NCBI GenBank assembly: GCA_002325825.1
Contig: DCSW01000125.1
Location: 12,779 to 38,696, forward strand
Direction of reading: 5' to 3'
Origin: Collimonas sp. UBA1456
GTDB lineage: Bacteria > Pseudomonadota > Gammaproteobacteria > Burkholderiales > Burkholderiaceae_D
DNA: 25,918 bases
Shown: positions 17,720-25,918 of the stretch, piece by piece
Position numbering within the stretch: position 1 is the first letter of the stretch
How the letters are laid out: the number at the start of each line of letters is the position of its first letter
The notes under the pieces: model-generated
Told to the model about the DNA's origin: nothing
Seen by the model: the letters and a program-made list of their open reading frames with translations, nothing else
Databases searched by the model: none
Program-made: the position numbers and the translations under genes

Positions 17720-17746
17720 TACTTTCTTTAACGAAAGGAGGGCGTG

Positions 17747-19147
17747 ATGAACGTCGCTTTAATAAGCTCAACAATATCTTTCTCACAAGACTGCGTCGTT
17801 GTCGATATCGGTCTGTCAGTCTGGGGATGACAAAGAGATCAAGATCGCCAAAACTGAAATGCCGGGTCTGATGGTGATCCACGATGAAGTCGCCGCAGCC
17901 CAACCGCTGAAGGATACGCTGATTAACGGTTCGATCCATATGACGATTCAGACCGCATTGCTGATTCAGTCCCTGGAGACACTCGGTTCCATGGTTAGTT
18001 GGACATCCTGCAACATCTATTCGATCCAGGACTACGCTGCTGCGGCGATTGCTACTGCAGGTATGCCGGTATTCGCATTCAAGGGTGAATTGCTGTACGA
18101 CTACTGGGAATTCATGCGCCGCATTTTCGCATTACCTGGTGAAGAACAAGCCAACATGATCTTGAACGACGGAGGCGATGCGACGCTGCTGCATCTCGGT
18201 ACCTGTGCTGAAAAAGATGCTTCGATTCTGAACAACCTAAGTTCGGAAGAAAAATATGCCTATTCAAGGCCATCAAGAAAAAGCTGACAACTTCGCCCAA
18301 CTGATATTCTGCCACCCTGGCCTAGATCAAGGGCGTCACCTACGAAACCACCACTGGCGTGCATCGTTTGTACCAGATGTACAGGGAAGGTAAGCTGGCT
18401 TTCCAGGCGATGAACGTCAACGATTCCGTAACCAAATCGTAATTCGATAGCCTGTACGGTTGTCGCGAATCGCTGGTAGCGACGGTATCAAGCGCGCCAC
18501 CGATGTCATGATCTCCGGCAAGGTGGTGGTTGCCGGTGACGGTGATGTCGGCAAAAGGCCCGGCACAAGTTTGGATTGTCGAAATTGATCCGATCTGCAC
18601 GTTGCAGGCAGCAATGGAAGGCTATCGCGTGGTGACCATGGACTATGCTGCGGAACATGGCGATATTTTCGTCACCTGTATCGGCAACTATCACGCGATC
18701 ACGCATTCGCACATAGCAAAGATGAAAGATCGGGTAATCGTCTGCAACATCGGTCACTTCGATAATAAAATCGAAGTCGCCGCATTGAAGCAATACATCT
18801 GGGGAAACATCAAGCCGCAAGTCGACCATATTATTTTCCACGACGGCAAGCAGATTACTCTACTGGCGAAAGATCGCTTGGTCAATCTGGGCTACGGCAC
18901 TGGCCATCCGTCCTAAGTGATGCGCTCATCGTTCGCCAACCAGACCATCGCCCAGATCGAGTTACTCCACAATATCAGAGCCTATCCGGTCGGTGTGTAT
19001 AAGTTGCCGAAACACCTGGACGAAAAAGTCGCTTGCCTGCAGTTGAAGAAACTCAATGCGCAGTTGTCGGTATTAATCGAAGAGCAGGTGTCGTATATCG
19101 GCGTCAAGAAAATCGGTCCGTACAAACCGAAGTACCATCGTTATTGA
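17747..19147 (+). pseudogene. ahcY: S-adenosylhomocysteine hydrolase pseudogene
   Basis: AhcY would split SAH into adenosine and homocysteine. A good ribosome site (AAAGGAGGG) precedes ATG 17747. The first piece reads QDCVVVDIGLSVWG, then shifts to KEIKIAKTEMPGLMVIHDE, HMTIQTALLIQSLETLGS, MILNDGGDATLLHLGT. A second frameshift follows near 18250, a TAA replaces a lysine in VTKS*FDS (about 18438), the NAD-binding loop reads VVVAGDGDVGK with another shift, and then comes MEGYRVVTMDYAAEHGDIFV, MKDRVIVCNIGHFDNKIEVA, LGYGTGHPS followed by TAA in place of tyrosine (18914-18916). The C-terminus GPYKPKYHRY ends at 19147. At least three frameshifts and two nonsense codons are seen. The C-terminal tail is otherwise complete. 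Confidence 0.95.
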
Positions 19148-19269
19148 TTACGCAACAAATAAAGCAGCGAATACGGTAGTTTTCTGGGTTGCACTGTGCG
19201 TAGGCATGTCACTGATTCGATATACCGATGCCGCAAACATCTCATCCTAAATTCATCAAGAGGATCCCG

Positions 19270-19571
19270 ATGCGTTTACTGATTGATTACCTAGTTGATT
19301 AAAACGTTGGCGTTGCTGGCCGTGCCTTACCTGATGCACTCGGTACAGTTTTTCAGCCTCGGAGCGGCATTGATCGCGGCGCTGTTACTGACCCTGCAGA
19401 AAACCTTGTTGACGCTAAGCTTGTTCATTATTAATGATATAACGTTCTGATTGATGTTGTCCACTTGGTAGTGGCCTCTATGTCGCCAGCTTCTGGTCGG
19501 CGGTGGACGTATCCATTCTGTACAGCATCGTTTCGTGGACTCTGTCTACTTTCTTATTGAAGAAGAATTAA
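19270..19571 (+). pseudogene. Holin-superfamily-IV-like small membrane protein, pseudogene
   Basis: Between ahcY and metF, Burkholderiales usually carry a gene of about 115 residues for a four-helix membrane protein of the phage-holin-IV-like type; its cellular role is unknown. Here GAGGA is followed by ATG 19270, reading MRLLIDYLVD then TAA. Recognisable pieces in other frames are LAVPYLMHSVQFFSLGAAL, ASFWSAVDVSILYSIVSW and the ending WTLSTFLLKKN with TAA at 19569-19571. Several frameshifts and stops prevent expression. The assignment leans on gene order as well as these fragments. Confidence 0.75.
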
Positions 19572-20410
19572 ATCTCGCGAAAATATTTCAGCATTAAATT
19601 TTTCCAGCCCAAGGCTCCCGAGAGTGCCGAGAAAATGCTCGTAACTTGCGCCAAGCCGGCCTAGCTGCATTCGAAATATTTTTCGGTGCCCTTCGGCGTC
19701 GGTGGTTCGATGCAAAAGGGCACACTCGATACGGTCCTTGATATTCTACGCGAAGGCCATGAGGCGGCGCCACATCTGTCTTACCTGGGCAGTTCGCACG
19801 AATCATTGCGGCGGCAGACCCTGATGCGATACAAGAGTCACTGCATCAAGCGTCAGGTTGCTTTGCACGGCGGATTTGTCGAGAGGTTACGGTGCTATAG
19901 ATATTTCATCCGGGGGAATTTCGCGATGCCAATGAGCTGGTAGAGCTCATTGGCATCGCGACCGGCGATTGGTTTCATATCGAAGTTGCGGTCTATCTGA
20001 AAATGCATCCGCAGGCAAAGTCACTGTGGGATGACGTGCAACGCTTCGTCAGTAAGGTAAAAGTCGGTGCCAACGGGCACCATCACTCAATATTTTTACG
20101 ACGTCTACTCGTATTTCCGCCTGGTCGACGAGACCCAGAAACTGGGGGCGAGCGTGTCGGTCGTGGCGGGCATCATGCTAATCACCAACTATTCGCAACT
20201 TATGCGTTTTCCCGACATGTGTAGCACTGAAATTCCGCGCTGGATTCGCCTCAATCTGGCCAGCTACGGCGACGAGACCGATTCGATCCGGATATTCGGT
20301 TTGGATGTGGTGACGCAGTTGTACGAGCGCTTGTTGGTCGATGGCACAACGGGCCGGCATTTCTACATGCTGAACCAATCGCTGGCAGCGACTCAAGTCA
20401 TGGGTATTTT
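19572..20410 (+). pseudogene. metF: 5,10-methylenetetrahydrofolate reductase pseudogene
   Basis: MetF makes 5-methyl-THF for methionine synthesis. The frame opens at ATC 19572-19574 where ATG is expected, directly after the holin-like gene, and reads YFSIKFFQPKAPESAEKM. A TAG follows at 19662-19664, then FGVGGSMQKGTLDTVLDIL and EGHEAAPHLSYLGSSHESL. A frameshift brings in ELVELIGIATGDWFHIEVA, HPQAKSLWDDVQRFVSKVK. Another shift leads to ITQYFYDVYSYFRLVDETQ, LITNYSQLMRFPDMCSTEIP, RWIRLNLASYGDETDSIRIF and HFYMLNQSLAATQ near the end. A perfect palindrome (19922-19960) lies inside. The gene lacks a start and has several frame breaks, so it is dead. Confidence 0.94.
19922..19960. repeat. Perfect inverted repeat, 17-base arms, 5-base spacer, inside dead metF
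   Basis: Arms CGCGATGCCAATGAGCT (19922-19938) and its exact reverse complement (19944-19960) flank GGTAG. They cover the conserved MetF segment that reads DANELVELIGIA; ELVELI is normal, but GIA after it is not what the family has, so the right outer arm looks copied from the left. Confidence 0.93.
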
Positions 20411-20415
20411 TTGCT

Positions 20416-20449
20416 ATATGCGTGGGCAGGTTTTTATGCCCACGCGTAT
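20416..20449 (+). terminator. Hairpin after metF, possible terminator
   Basis: ATATGCGTGGGCA (20416-20428) pairs with TGCCCACGCGTAT (20437-20449) with one G-T pair and an 8-base loop. There is no strong T run behind it, so a terminator role is only likely from position between the converging metF and cyclo-ligase genes. Confidence 0.5.
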
Positions 20450-20499
20450 AACTGAAATCCAGGCGAGAGAATCACTACACCGGTGCTCGTTCGGACACC

Positions 20500-21102
20500 C
20501 TATAACTCATCCGTTTCAGTAATGATGGCGTCCAGCGCGATGTCATGTTCGGCGCCGGCGAACTCCGCCAGCCCACAGGAATAAGCGATGCCGATCGTCT
20601 GAGGATGTGGCTCTGCCGCCAATGTCCGGTCATAAAATCCACCGCCGTAACCGAGCCGTATCCTGTGTCGGTTGAAGCCGACGCAAGGAATCAGCAGCGC
20701 TGTCGGTGAAACCGCGACATCGCTGGCCGGTATCGATACGCCGAAGCTGTCTTTCTGCATGGCCTCACCCGGAATCCAGGCGACGAAGCGCAACGGCATG
20801 TGGTTACCAAACATCACCGGCAATGCCAGTTGCAGGCTACTGGCCGCCAGCGTTGCATAGGTTCGCCGCAGGTCTGGTTCGCCACGGATCGGCCAGTACA
20901 CGCCGAGCAAGCTATGCGGATTCGTCTTGCGCCACTGAGTAGTCCATTCAATCACGCGCTGATTCAGTTTCGCGTCCCATTCCTGGCGCGTCACGCCATC
21001 GAGCGATCGCCGCACCGCCAACAGCGCGCGTCGCAACAAGGTTTTGTCGTTGCCGCTTTCTGGAGTTGCATCACATGCTATTCTAGACATCATCATTGGC
21101 AT
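20500..21102 (-). CDS. 5-formyltetrahydrofolate cyclo-ligase
   Basis: This enzyme converts 5-formyl-THF to 5,10-methenyl-THF with ATP, rescuing a stable folate. The 200-residue protein shows the family blocks: KTLLRRALLAVRRSLDG (20-36), YWPIRGEPDL (69-78), the central MPLRFVAWIPGEAM, and the ATP/folate site LGYGGGFYDRTL (150-161). Length is normal. It begins at ATG 21102, though ATG codons two or three residues later (MMMSRIAC) are equally possible, and lies 33 bases from the divergent dead transglycosylase. It is the only intact gene between 17553 and 23904, which points to continued need for folate one-carbon units despite loss of metF. The usual gene name (ygfA/fau) is not assigned here. 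Confidence 0.93.
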   Translation of the reverse strand: MPMMMSRIACDATPESGNDKTLLRRALLAVRRSLDGVTRQEWDAKLNQRVIEWTTQWRKTNPHSLLGVYWPIRGEPDLRRTYATLAASSLQLALPVMFGNHMPLRFVAWIPGEAMQKDSFGVSIPASDVAVSPTALLIPCVGFNRHRIRLGYGGGFYDRTLAAEPHPQTIGIAYSCGLAEFAGAEHDIALDAIITETDEL

Positions 21103-21135
21103 TCATAAATTTAAGGTTGGTTAGTTGCTAGTTAT

Positions 21136-23152
21136 ATGTTTAAAAATAGATGGTTTGCTGTTGTCGCTATCTCGGTGGCTTCCACGGTTGCCCTATCTCA
21201 TTCAGTTTATGCCAAAAAGCGTTCCGCAGGAAACGCTACTACGCAGAATTTTGTCAATCAGGACGATACATTTCTGGCGTTACGCGATGCTGCACTCGCT
21301 AATAATGTCGACAAAGCCGAGCTTTTGGCGGCTACCTTGAATGATTACGACATTCCCTCGTATGTCGATTATTACCGTTTGAAATCGCTGATTAAGGATT
21401 TGGTCGCACCGCAGTCGGATATTCTAGATTACCTCAAGTGCTACGACGACAGCGCTATCGCCGATCGCTTGTGTAACGACTGGTTGCTGGAACCGGGCTA
21501 GGCAGGAGACTAAGCTACTTTCGAGTGGTGGTATCCGAAATTCATGCTGGACGATGATACACAGTTGAAGTGCTATGCGTTGACCTCGGTGGCGTTGAAA
21601 GGTACCAACGTTGCAGCCTATGCACGTACGTTGCTGATGACTTCGAAGGATCTCGGTCCGGCTTACAACTGCCTGATCGGTATGTTGGAGTAAAATCGTC
21701 AGTTCACCGCGGATGAGGTTTGGTTCCAAATTTTTCGGACGCTGGAGTCCGGTTCCGGCACCTTTACTCGTCTCATGACGCCATTTGTCGATGCTGCCGA
21801 TGCGCAGGTGGTACAGGTCATCGACAAGTCGGCGCTGCCGGTGGCGTATGGTTCGGCCGCTGGTCGGCGCCGGCCACGAGTTATTCATCATTGCGTTGGG
21901 GCGGGTCGCCAAAAACGATACCGGCCGGGCCGCACAGCGGCGTTGAGCTCCGTAGCTGATCAACCGACGTCATCCGAGCACTCGCTGGCGTGGGCGCAGA
22001 TCGTGCTGCAATCGGCGCTCAAGCCGGAGCCGCAAGCTATCAATTATTGGCGGCAGGTAAAGAACAGCACCTCCATTGTCGGCCGATGCACATGAATGGC
22101 GTGTGCGTTCAGCCTTGCGCGGGCGACTGAAAACTGGTCAAGAGTGGTATCGATGCGATGCCGGAGTCGTTACGTGCCGACTCGACCTGGATGTATTGGT
22201 TGGGGCGCTCTTATCAGGCTGAAGACAAAGCTGCTCTGGCTCAGCAGAAATTTCAAAGCATCGTAAATCAAACGAATTTCTATGGACAGTTGGCGTTGGA
22301 AGAATTGGGGACGGAAAATTATTGCCGTTTCCTCGACTCACGCTTTTAGTCCGAAGGAAATGGCGCCGATGACGGATAACCAGGGTTTCCGCCACGTGTT
22401 GCGTTTCTTCGACATGAATCTGCTCTTCGAAGGCGTTCGTGAATGCAATTGGAAGCTGCGCAAGATGAGGTAGCATCAGTTACTTGCCGTCGCCGAGTTT
22501 GCGCGCCAGCATAATGTGCTGGACCGTATTGTCAATATCGCTGAACGGACTAAGGTCGAAGTCAATTTCAACCAGCGTTTTTCAATGCCGTATCGTGATG
22601 TGATGGCCACCAACACACAAAATCTGGATCTCGATATGGCTTGGGTGTACGGGCTGATCCGACAAGAGTAACGTCTAGTCAGAAGCGCGCGCTCGCATGC
22701 CGGCGCCAGCGGATTGATGCAGGTGATGGGCTAATACTGCTCGCTATGTCGCCAAGAAAATCAACTTGAACGGCTTCACCAACGATTAAGTTACCGACGT
22801 CAATACCAATATCCTGCTTGGCACTAGTTACCTGAGCATAGTACTGAACGATATCGATGGCTTGCAGGTGCTGGCGTCTGCGGCTTACAATGCCTAATCT
22901 GGACGCCTATGGGCGTGGCGTTCGACCTTGCCCGGTACAGTTGCGTGTACGGTATTTGCCGAGTCGGTCCCGTTCAGCGAGACTCGTGGCTATGTCAAAA
23001 ATGTGCTGCCCAATGCGACGTATTGCGCGGCGCTGTTCGACGGTAAGCTGCAATCGCTGAAAAGCATGTTTGGGCACTGTAGCGATGAAAAGCTTCGTAG
23101 AATCGGTGCTGCCTTAACTAATCAACTGAACGCATCGGCTGGCCATGCTTAG
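21136..23152 (+). pseudogene. Soluble lytic murein transglycosylase (Slt70-type) pseudogene
   Basis: Slt enzymes cleave peptidoglycan in the periplasm. A signal peptide, MFKNRWFAVVAISVASTVAL, starts at 21136. The helical N-domain reads NNVDKAELLAATLNDYDIPS and DWLLEPG, then TAG at 21499-21501, a TAA a few codons later, and another after GMLE (about 21691). STWMYWLGRSYQAEDKAALA and YGQLALEELG follow in shifted frames. The catalytic motif LIRQE is kept but is followed directly by TAA where serine belongs (expected LIRQESRF). SGLMQVMG also runs into a stop, and VNTNILLGTSYLSIVLNDI and LQVLASAAYNA complete the SLT fold, ending at TAG 23150-23152. Original length would be about 670 residues. Many separate lesions make this an old pseudogene. 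Confidence 0.93.
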
Positions 23153-23196
23153 CAACATGACAGCGCGGCATAGAATCTCCATATCCGGAATCACTC

Positions 23197-23886
23197 ATGC
23201 AAACTACTAAACTCGATCCCATCCTGTCAGCCACCTTGCAAAAATCTGGCAAGGATGGGCTGATGCTGTTGATTGTCAATAAAAACTATCCTTCCTGGTC
23301 GAAGCAGCCTTGGTGGCGATGACTGCATTCTGCATTTTATTCAGGGAGCATCGGATATTGCTGCTCCAAGCAACTACAGCCAACGAAATCTCCTATTATT
23401 CGGCTAACTGTCGATCCTGCTGGTGGGGGAGACGCCGACCTGAAATTCGCTGGCCATTTGTGAGTATTTGGCGGGCCAGTTTTCCGATCTCGGTCTGTGG
23501 CCGAAGGACTTGCTGGCGCGGGCTACCGCACGCTCGATCTGTGCTGAGATGTGTTCCGGATTTGTCTGGCTGCGCAGTGCGATGCCAATAGATATTTGGA
23601 CTTATCATCCCGGTTTCGGTCGCTCTGCCGAGGTTCAGGTTGACATCGCCAGGATCGTTGAAATTTGGGAAACCTGTCTGTCCGAATTTGACCATCATCA
23701 ATTCCTGTTCGACGCCTTCTCGATTACCGATGCTTATTTCGCGCCGGTAGTGATGCGTTTCCGCAGTTACGGCGTATCGCTGCCACCGGCGCTGCAAAAT
23801 CCTATGTCGACCGTGTTCAGGCACATCCCGCGGTGGCACGATGGATGCGTGAGACTGCCGCCGAAACCGAAGTGCTGCCGGACTGA
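23197..23886 (+). pseudogene. Glutathione S-transferase family protein, pseudogene
   Basis: This is a decayed cytosolic GST-like protein. The thioredoxin-fold start LMLLIVNKNYPSWSKQPWW (about 23260) is followed at once by a frameshift and TGA. In other frames come ICEYLA-like remains, GQFSDLGLWPKDLLARATAR (about 23470-23530), SICAEMCSGFVWLRSAMPID, FGRSAEVQVDIARIVEIWE, FLFDAFSITDAYFAPVVMRF and SYGVSLPPALQ, then a shift into AHPAVARWMRETAAETEVLP ending in TGA at 23884-23886. The C-terminal helical domain is nearly complete, whereas the N-terminal third is heavily damaged. It lies 19 bases before cca, whose translation may once have been coupled to it. Confidence 0.9.
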
Positions 23887-23904
23887 TAAGGTGTAATCGT
23901 CAAT

Positions 23905-25140
23905 ATGAAAATTTTTGTAGTTGGTGGCGCGGTACGCGACGAATTACTCGGTTTGCCGGTCAAGGACCACGATTACGTGGTGGTCGGGGCGACCCCGGAA
24001 GACATGCTGGCGCAAGGTTTTCGTCCAGTAGGCAAGGACTTTCCTGTATTCTTACACCCGCAGACTCACGAGGAATACGCGCTAGCACGTACCGAACGTA
24101 AGACAGCGCCAGGCTACAAAGGATTTGTGTTTCATACCGATCCCGATGTCACGCTGGAACAAGATCTGGTGCGGCGCGACCTCACCATCAACGCCATCGC
24201 GCGCGCTGATGACGGTACGCTCGCTGACCCGTTCCACGGTCAACAGGATTTACAGCAACGTGTGTTCCGTCACGTCTCCGATGCGTTCGCCGAAGATCCG
24301 GTGCGGATTCTGCGCGTTGCCAGGTTTGCTGCACGTTTTACCGATTTCACTGTTGCGCCTGAAACCATCGCCTTGATGCAGAACATGGTGGCGGCGGGCG
24401 AAGTCGATGCGCTGGTGCCGGAACGGGTCTGGCAGGAACTGGCGCGCGGTTTGATGGGGGAATGGCCGTCGCGCATGTTTGAAGTGCTGCGTGCTTGCGG
24501 CGCGTTGGCGCGTATTCTGCCCGAGCTGGACGCTTTGTGGGGCGTGCCGCAGCCGCCAAAATATCATCCGGAAATCGATACCGGGGCCCATGTGATGATG
24601 GTGGTGGACACCGCTGCGTTGGAAAATTATGCGTTGCCGGTGCGCTTCGCCGCACTCTTGCATGATCTCGGAAAAGGTGTGACACTGCCGCACGCCCGGC
24701 CCAGCCATCACGGCCACGAACGGCTTGGCGGCGAACTGGTGGAGCGGATTTGTCAACGTCTCAAGGTGCCTGGCGAGGTGCGAGATCTTGCGCTGATGAC
24801 AGCGCGTGAGCATGGCAGTATCGGCCGCGCTTTCGAGCTGCGCGCCAATGCTATTGTCAATCTGTTAGGGCGCTGCGATGCATTTCGTAAGCCGCAACGT
24901 TTTATCGATATGCTGCGTGCCACCGAGTGCGATTATCGAGGCCGCACAGGTTATGGCGCGCGGCAGTTCGCGCAGTTTGCCTATCTGGAAAAAGCATTAT
25001 GGGCGGCACAGTCGGTCAATGCCGGGGTGATCGCCCGCATGTTTCAGCAACAGCCGCAACGGATTTCGGAGGCGATTTATGCGACTCGCGTCGAAGTGGT
25101 CGATCAGGTCGTGCAAGCACAACGCTCCCGATCCGAGTAA
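23905..25140 (+). CDS. cca: Multifunctional CCA tRNA nucleotidyltransferase / HD phosphohydrolase
   Basis: Cca adds or repairs the 3' CCA of tRNAs; the HD domain adds 2',3'-cyclic phosphodiesterase, 2'-nucleotidase and phosphatase activity. The 411-residue protein (E. coli has 412) has VGGAVRDELLG (6-16), the metal-binding DHD at 21-23 (KDHDYVVVG), RRDLTINAIA (90-99), the R-x-x-RFAAR block (RVARFAARFTDF), and the HD site ALLHDLGKGV with H253/D254. There are no frame breaks. It is essential or nearly so, and intact between a dead GST and a decayed region. The start ATG 23905 fits the family; the ribosome site is weak (AAGG at 23888-23891). Confidence 0.97.
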   Translation: MKIFVVGGAVRDELLGLPVKDHDYVVVGATPEDMLAQGFRPVGKDFPVFLHPQTHEEYALARTERKTAPGYKGFVFHTDPDVTLEQDLVRRDLTINAIARADDGTLADPFHGQQDLQQRVFRHVSDAFAEDPVRILRVARFAARFTDFTVAPETIALMQNMVAAGEVDALVPERVWQELARGLMGEWPSRMFEVLRACGALARILPELDALWGVPQPPKYHPEIDTGAHVMMVVDTAALENYALPVRFAALLHDLGKGVTLPHARPSHHGHERLGGELVERICQRLKVPGEVRDLALMTAREHGSIGRAFELRANAIVNLLGRCDAFRKPQRFIDMLRATECDYRGRTGYGARQFAQFAYLEKALWAAQSVNAGVIARMFQQQPQRISEAIYATRVEVVDQVVQAQRSRSE

Positions 25141-25167
25141 GCTTGTGCGACAGGAGAGGCGACCATA

Positions 25168-25813
25168 TTGGCTAGAACGCATTTCACGGATAGTGATGAA
25201 ACGAGTTTGAATGACCCGGCAGCGTCCGTCGGCAACGTGCCAAATAATCCCGGCATCGCCAGTCTCGATAAGAGCAAGGCTGCGCGACCGACCATTTCGT
25301 CAAGGAATTGTCGCGGCGCGTACGGCGGCGTTTGTTGCACCATTTTTTGCGTTGAACAGCGCCGTTCGGTTGCTGCGTTTCGGTTCAGTGTTGTTCGATA
25401 ATCTGATTACACTCTATGTAGAGAATATCGATTTTTCGCACGCTACGGTGTTTGGCGTCTACGACCGTAAATTGCGCATGCTGGACGTAGGTCATCCCGC
25501 CTTCGCGCCACGCCAAGCGTTAACGTCTGTGAACAATCCAACCACAAAGGAACGGGTGGCAGAGTTCGGAGTTTCGGTGGCGGCCCCGGCGCGAGGCATG
25601 GGGGCTGCAGCCGTTTTCTCGAACGTGTCGCAATGTCGATATCGATACCCTTTGTACATGCATTGCCTATCGTTCAACAAGGTGATTTGTCGAGTATGCC
25701 GCTTCGAATCCTCAGGCGCTTGGCGCGTTATTTATTAAATTGAAAAAAAGGGCTTTACCGCCGATTGCACAGCACCTCCACCAGGACATGACCCTGTATC
25801 GCCATGGTGATAT
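25168..25813 (+). pseudogene. Unrecognised degraded coding stretch, apparently cut by an IS
   Basis: After cca, three plus-strand frames each read like protein in turn: ARTHFTDSDETSLNDPAAS at the start, then in a second frame VLFDNLITLYVENIDFSHAT and VYDRKLRMLDVGHPAFAPRQ with VNNPTTKERVAEF, and finally YAASNPQALGALFIKLKKRA with LPPIAQHLHQDMTLYRHGD. The last runs without a stop into the presumed end of an IS3-type element. I do not recognise the family. The pattern fits a frameshifted gene on the plus strand whose 3' part lies beyond the element, but this is an inference. Confidence 0.4.
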
Positions 25814-25918
25814 TGTAGTTTTCCCCCTAAGTCAAGACACTTTGGGTGCGTAATTTTCTGTTGTTTGGAATTATTAAACGATAGGGGAGGATTAGCATGA
25901 AGAAGTCGCGATTTAGGG
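25814..25918 (+). mobile_element. Left end and orfA start of an IS3-family-like insertion sequence (partial)
   Basis: A strong ribosome site (GGGGAGG, 25884-25890) precedes ATG 25897, which reads MKKSRFR up to the window edge. MKKSRF is the usual start of orfA in several IS3-family groups (MKKSRFTEEQI and similar). Upstream, TGTAGTTTTCCCCCTAAGTC (25814-25833) looks like a terminal repeat beginning TG with a C run. The exact left boundary is a guess, and the rest of the element lies outside the window. Confidence 0.6.

Noticed and set aside
17157..17939. 260-codon minus-strand frame over the AI-2E gene, riboswitch and ahcY start
   Set aside because: It is antisense to a clear membrane protein and to the SAH riboswitch; the histidine/arginine-rich composition is typical of shadow frames.
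17747..23152. Reading the in-frame stops of ahcY, metF and slt as recoded sense codons
   Set aside because: The same genes also have frameshifts and, for metF, a lost start; all three stop types occur in the pseudogenes and intact neighbours use ordinary stops, so decay is the simpler explanation.

Overview
The window looks like chromosomal DNA from a betaproteobacterium of the order Burkholderiales, most likely the Oxalobacteraceae (Herbaspirillum/Collimonas-like). This placement is an inference from three things: the one-cysteine DksA variant, the OmpC-type porins with a typical burkholderial signal peptide, and the xerC / DUF484 / dapF / paired lpxL-like / metK / AI-2E-family / ahcY / holin-like / metF gene order. 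The genome appears to be in active decay. Intact housekeeping genes are interleaved with genes carrying several frameshifts and nonsense codons each, and insertion-sequence remnants lie at both ends.

Left part (1-5340). A frameshifted IS21-type istB remnant opens the window. On the minus strand follow a shattered TonB-dependent receptor resembling ZnuD-type zinc receptors (455-2471), an unassigned stretch, dksA (intact core, decayed N-terminal extension), a broken COG0523/CobW-type metallochaperone GTPase, and two stretches of unassigned sequence.

Middle part (5341-16273). Intact genes are xerC, a DUF484 gene and an outer-membrane porin with a clear hairpin terminator. A second porin next to it is dead: its start codon and signal peptide are mutated and it contains a perfect 23-bp-arm palindrome. 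Next come a Sel1-repeat protein (plus strand), dapF and two overlapping lipid A acyltransferase-like genes (minus), and metK (plus) with a strong palindromic terminator.

Right part (16485-25918). An intact AI-2E-family membrane protein precedes a classic SAH riboswitch, which now sits in front of a dead ahcY. A dead holin-like membrane gene and a dead metF follow. An intact 5-formyltetrahydrofolate cyclo-ligase is the only living gene in this block. Then come a dead soluble lytic transglycosylase, a dead glutathione S-transferase, an intact cca, and a degraded unassigned coding stretch apparently cut by an IS3-family element whose orfA starts at the window edge.

Functionally, SAM can still be made (metK), but SAH hydrolysis and methyl-THF production encoded here are lost, and so is a probable zinc-acquisition pair. 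Envelope lipid, peptidoglycan precursor, tRNA maturation, chromosome dimer resolution and stringent-response functions are kept. No new defence or mobile system was found. The most unusual observations are two perfect palindromes inside pseudogenes, which look like template-switch products, and the stranded SAH riboswitch.
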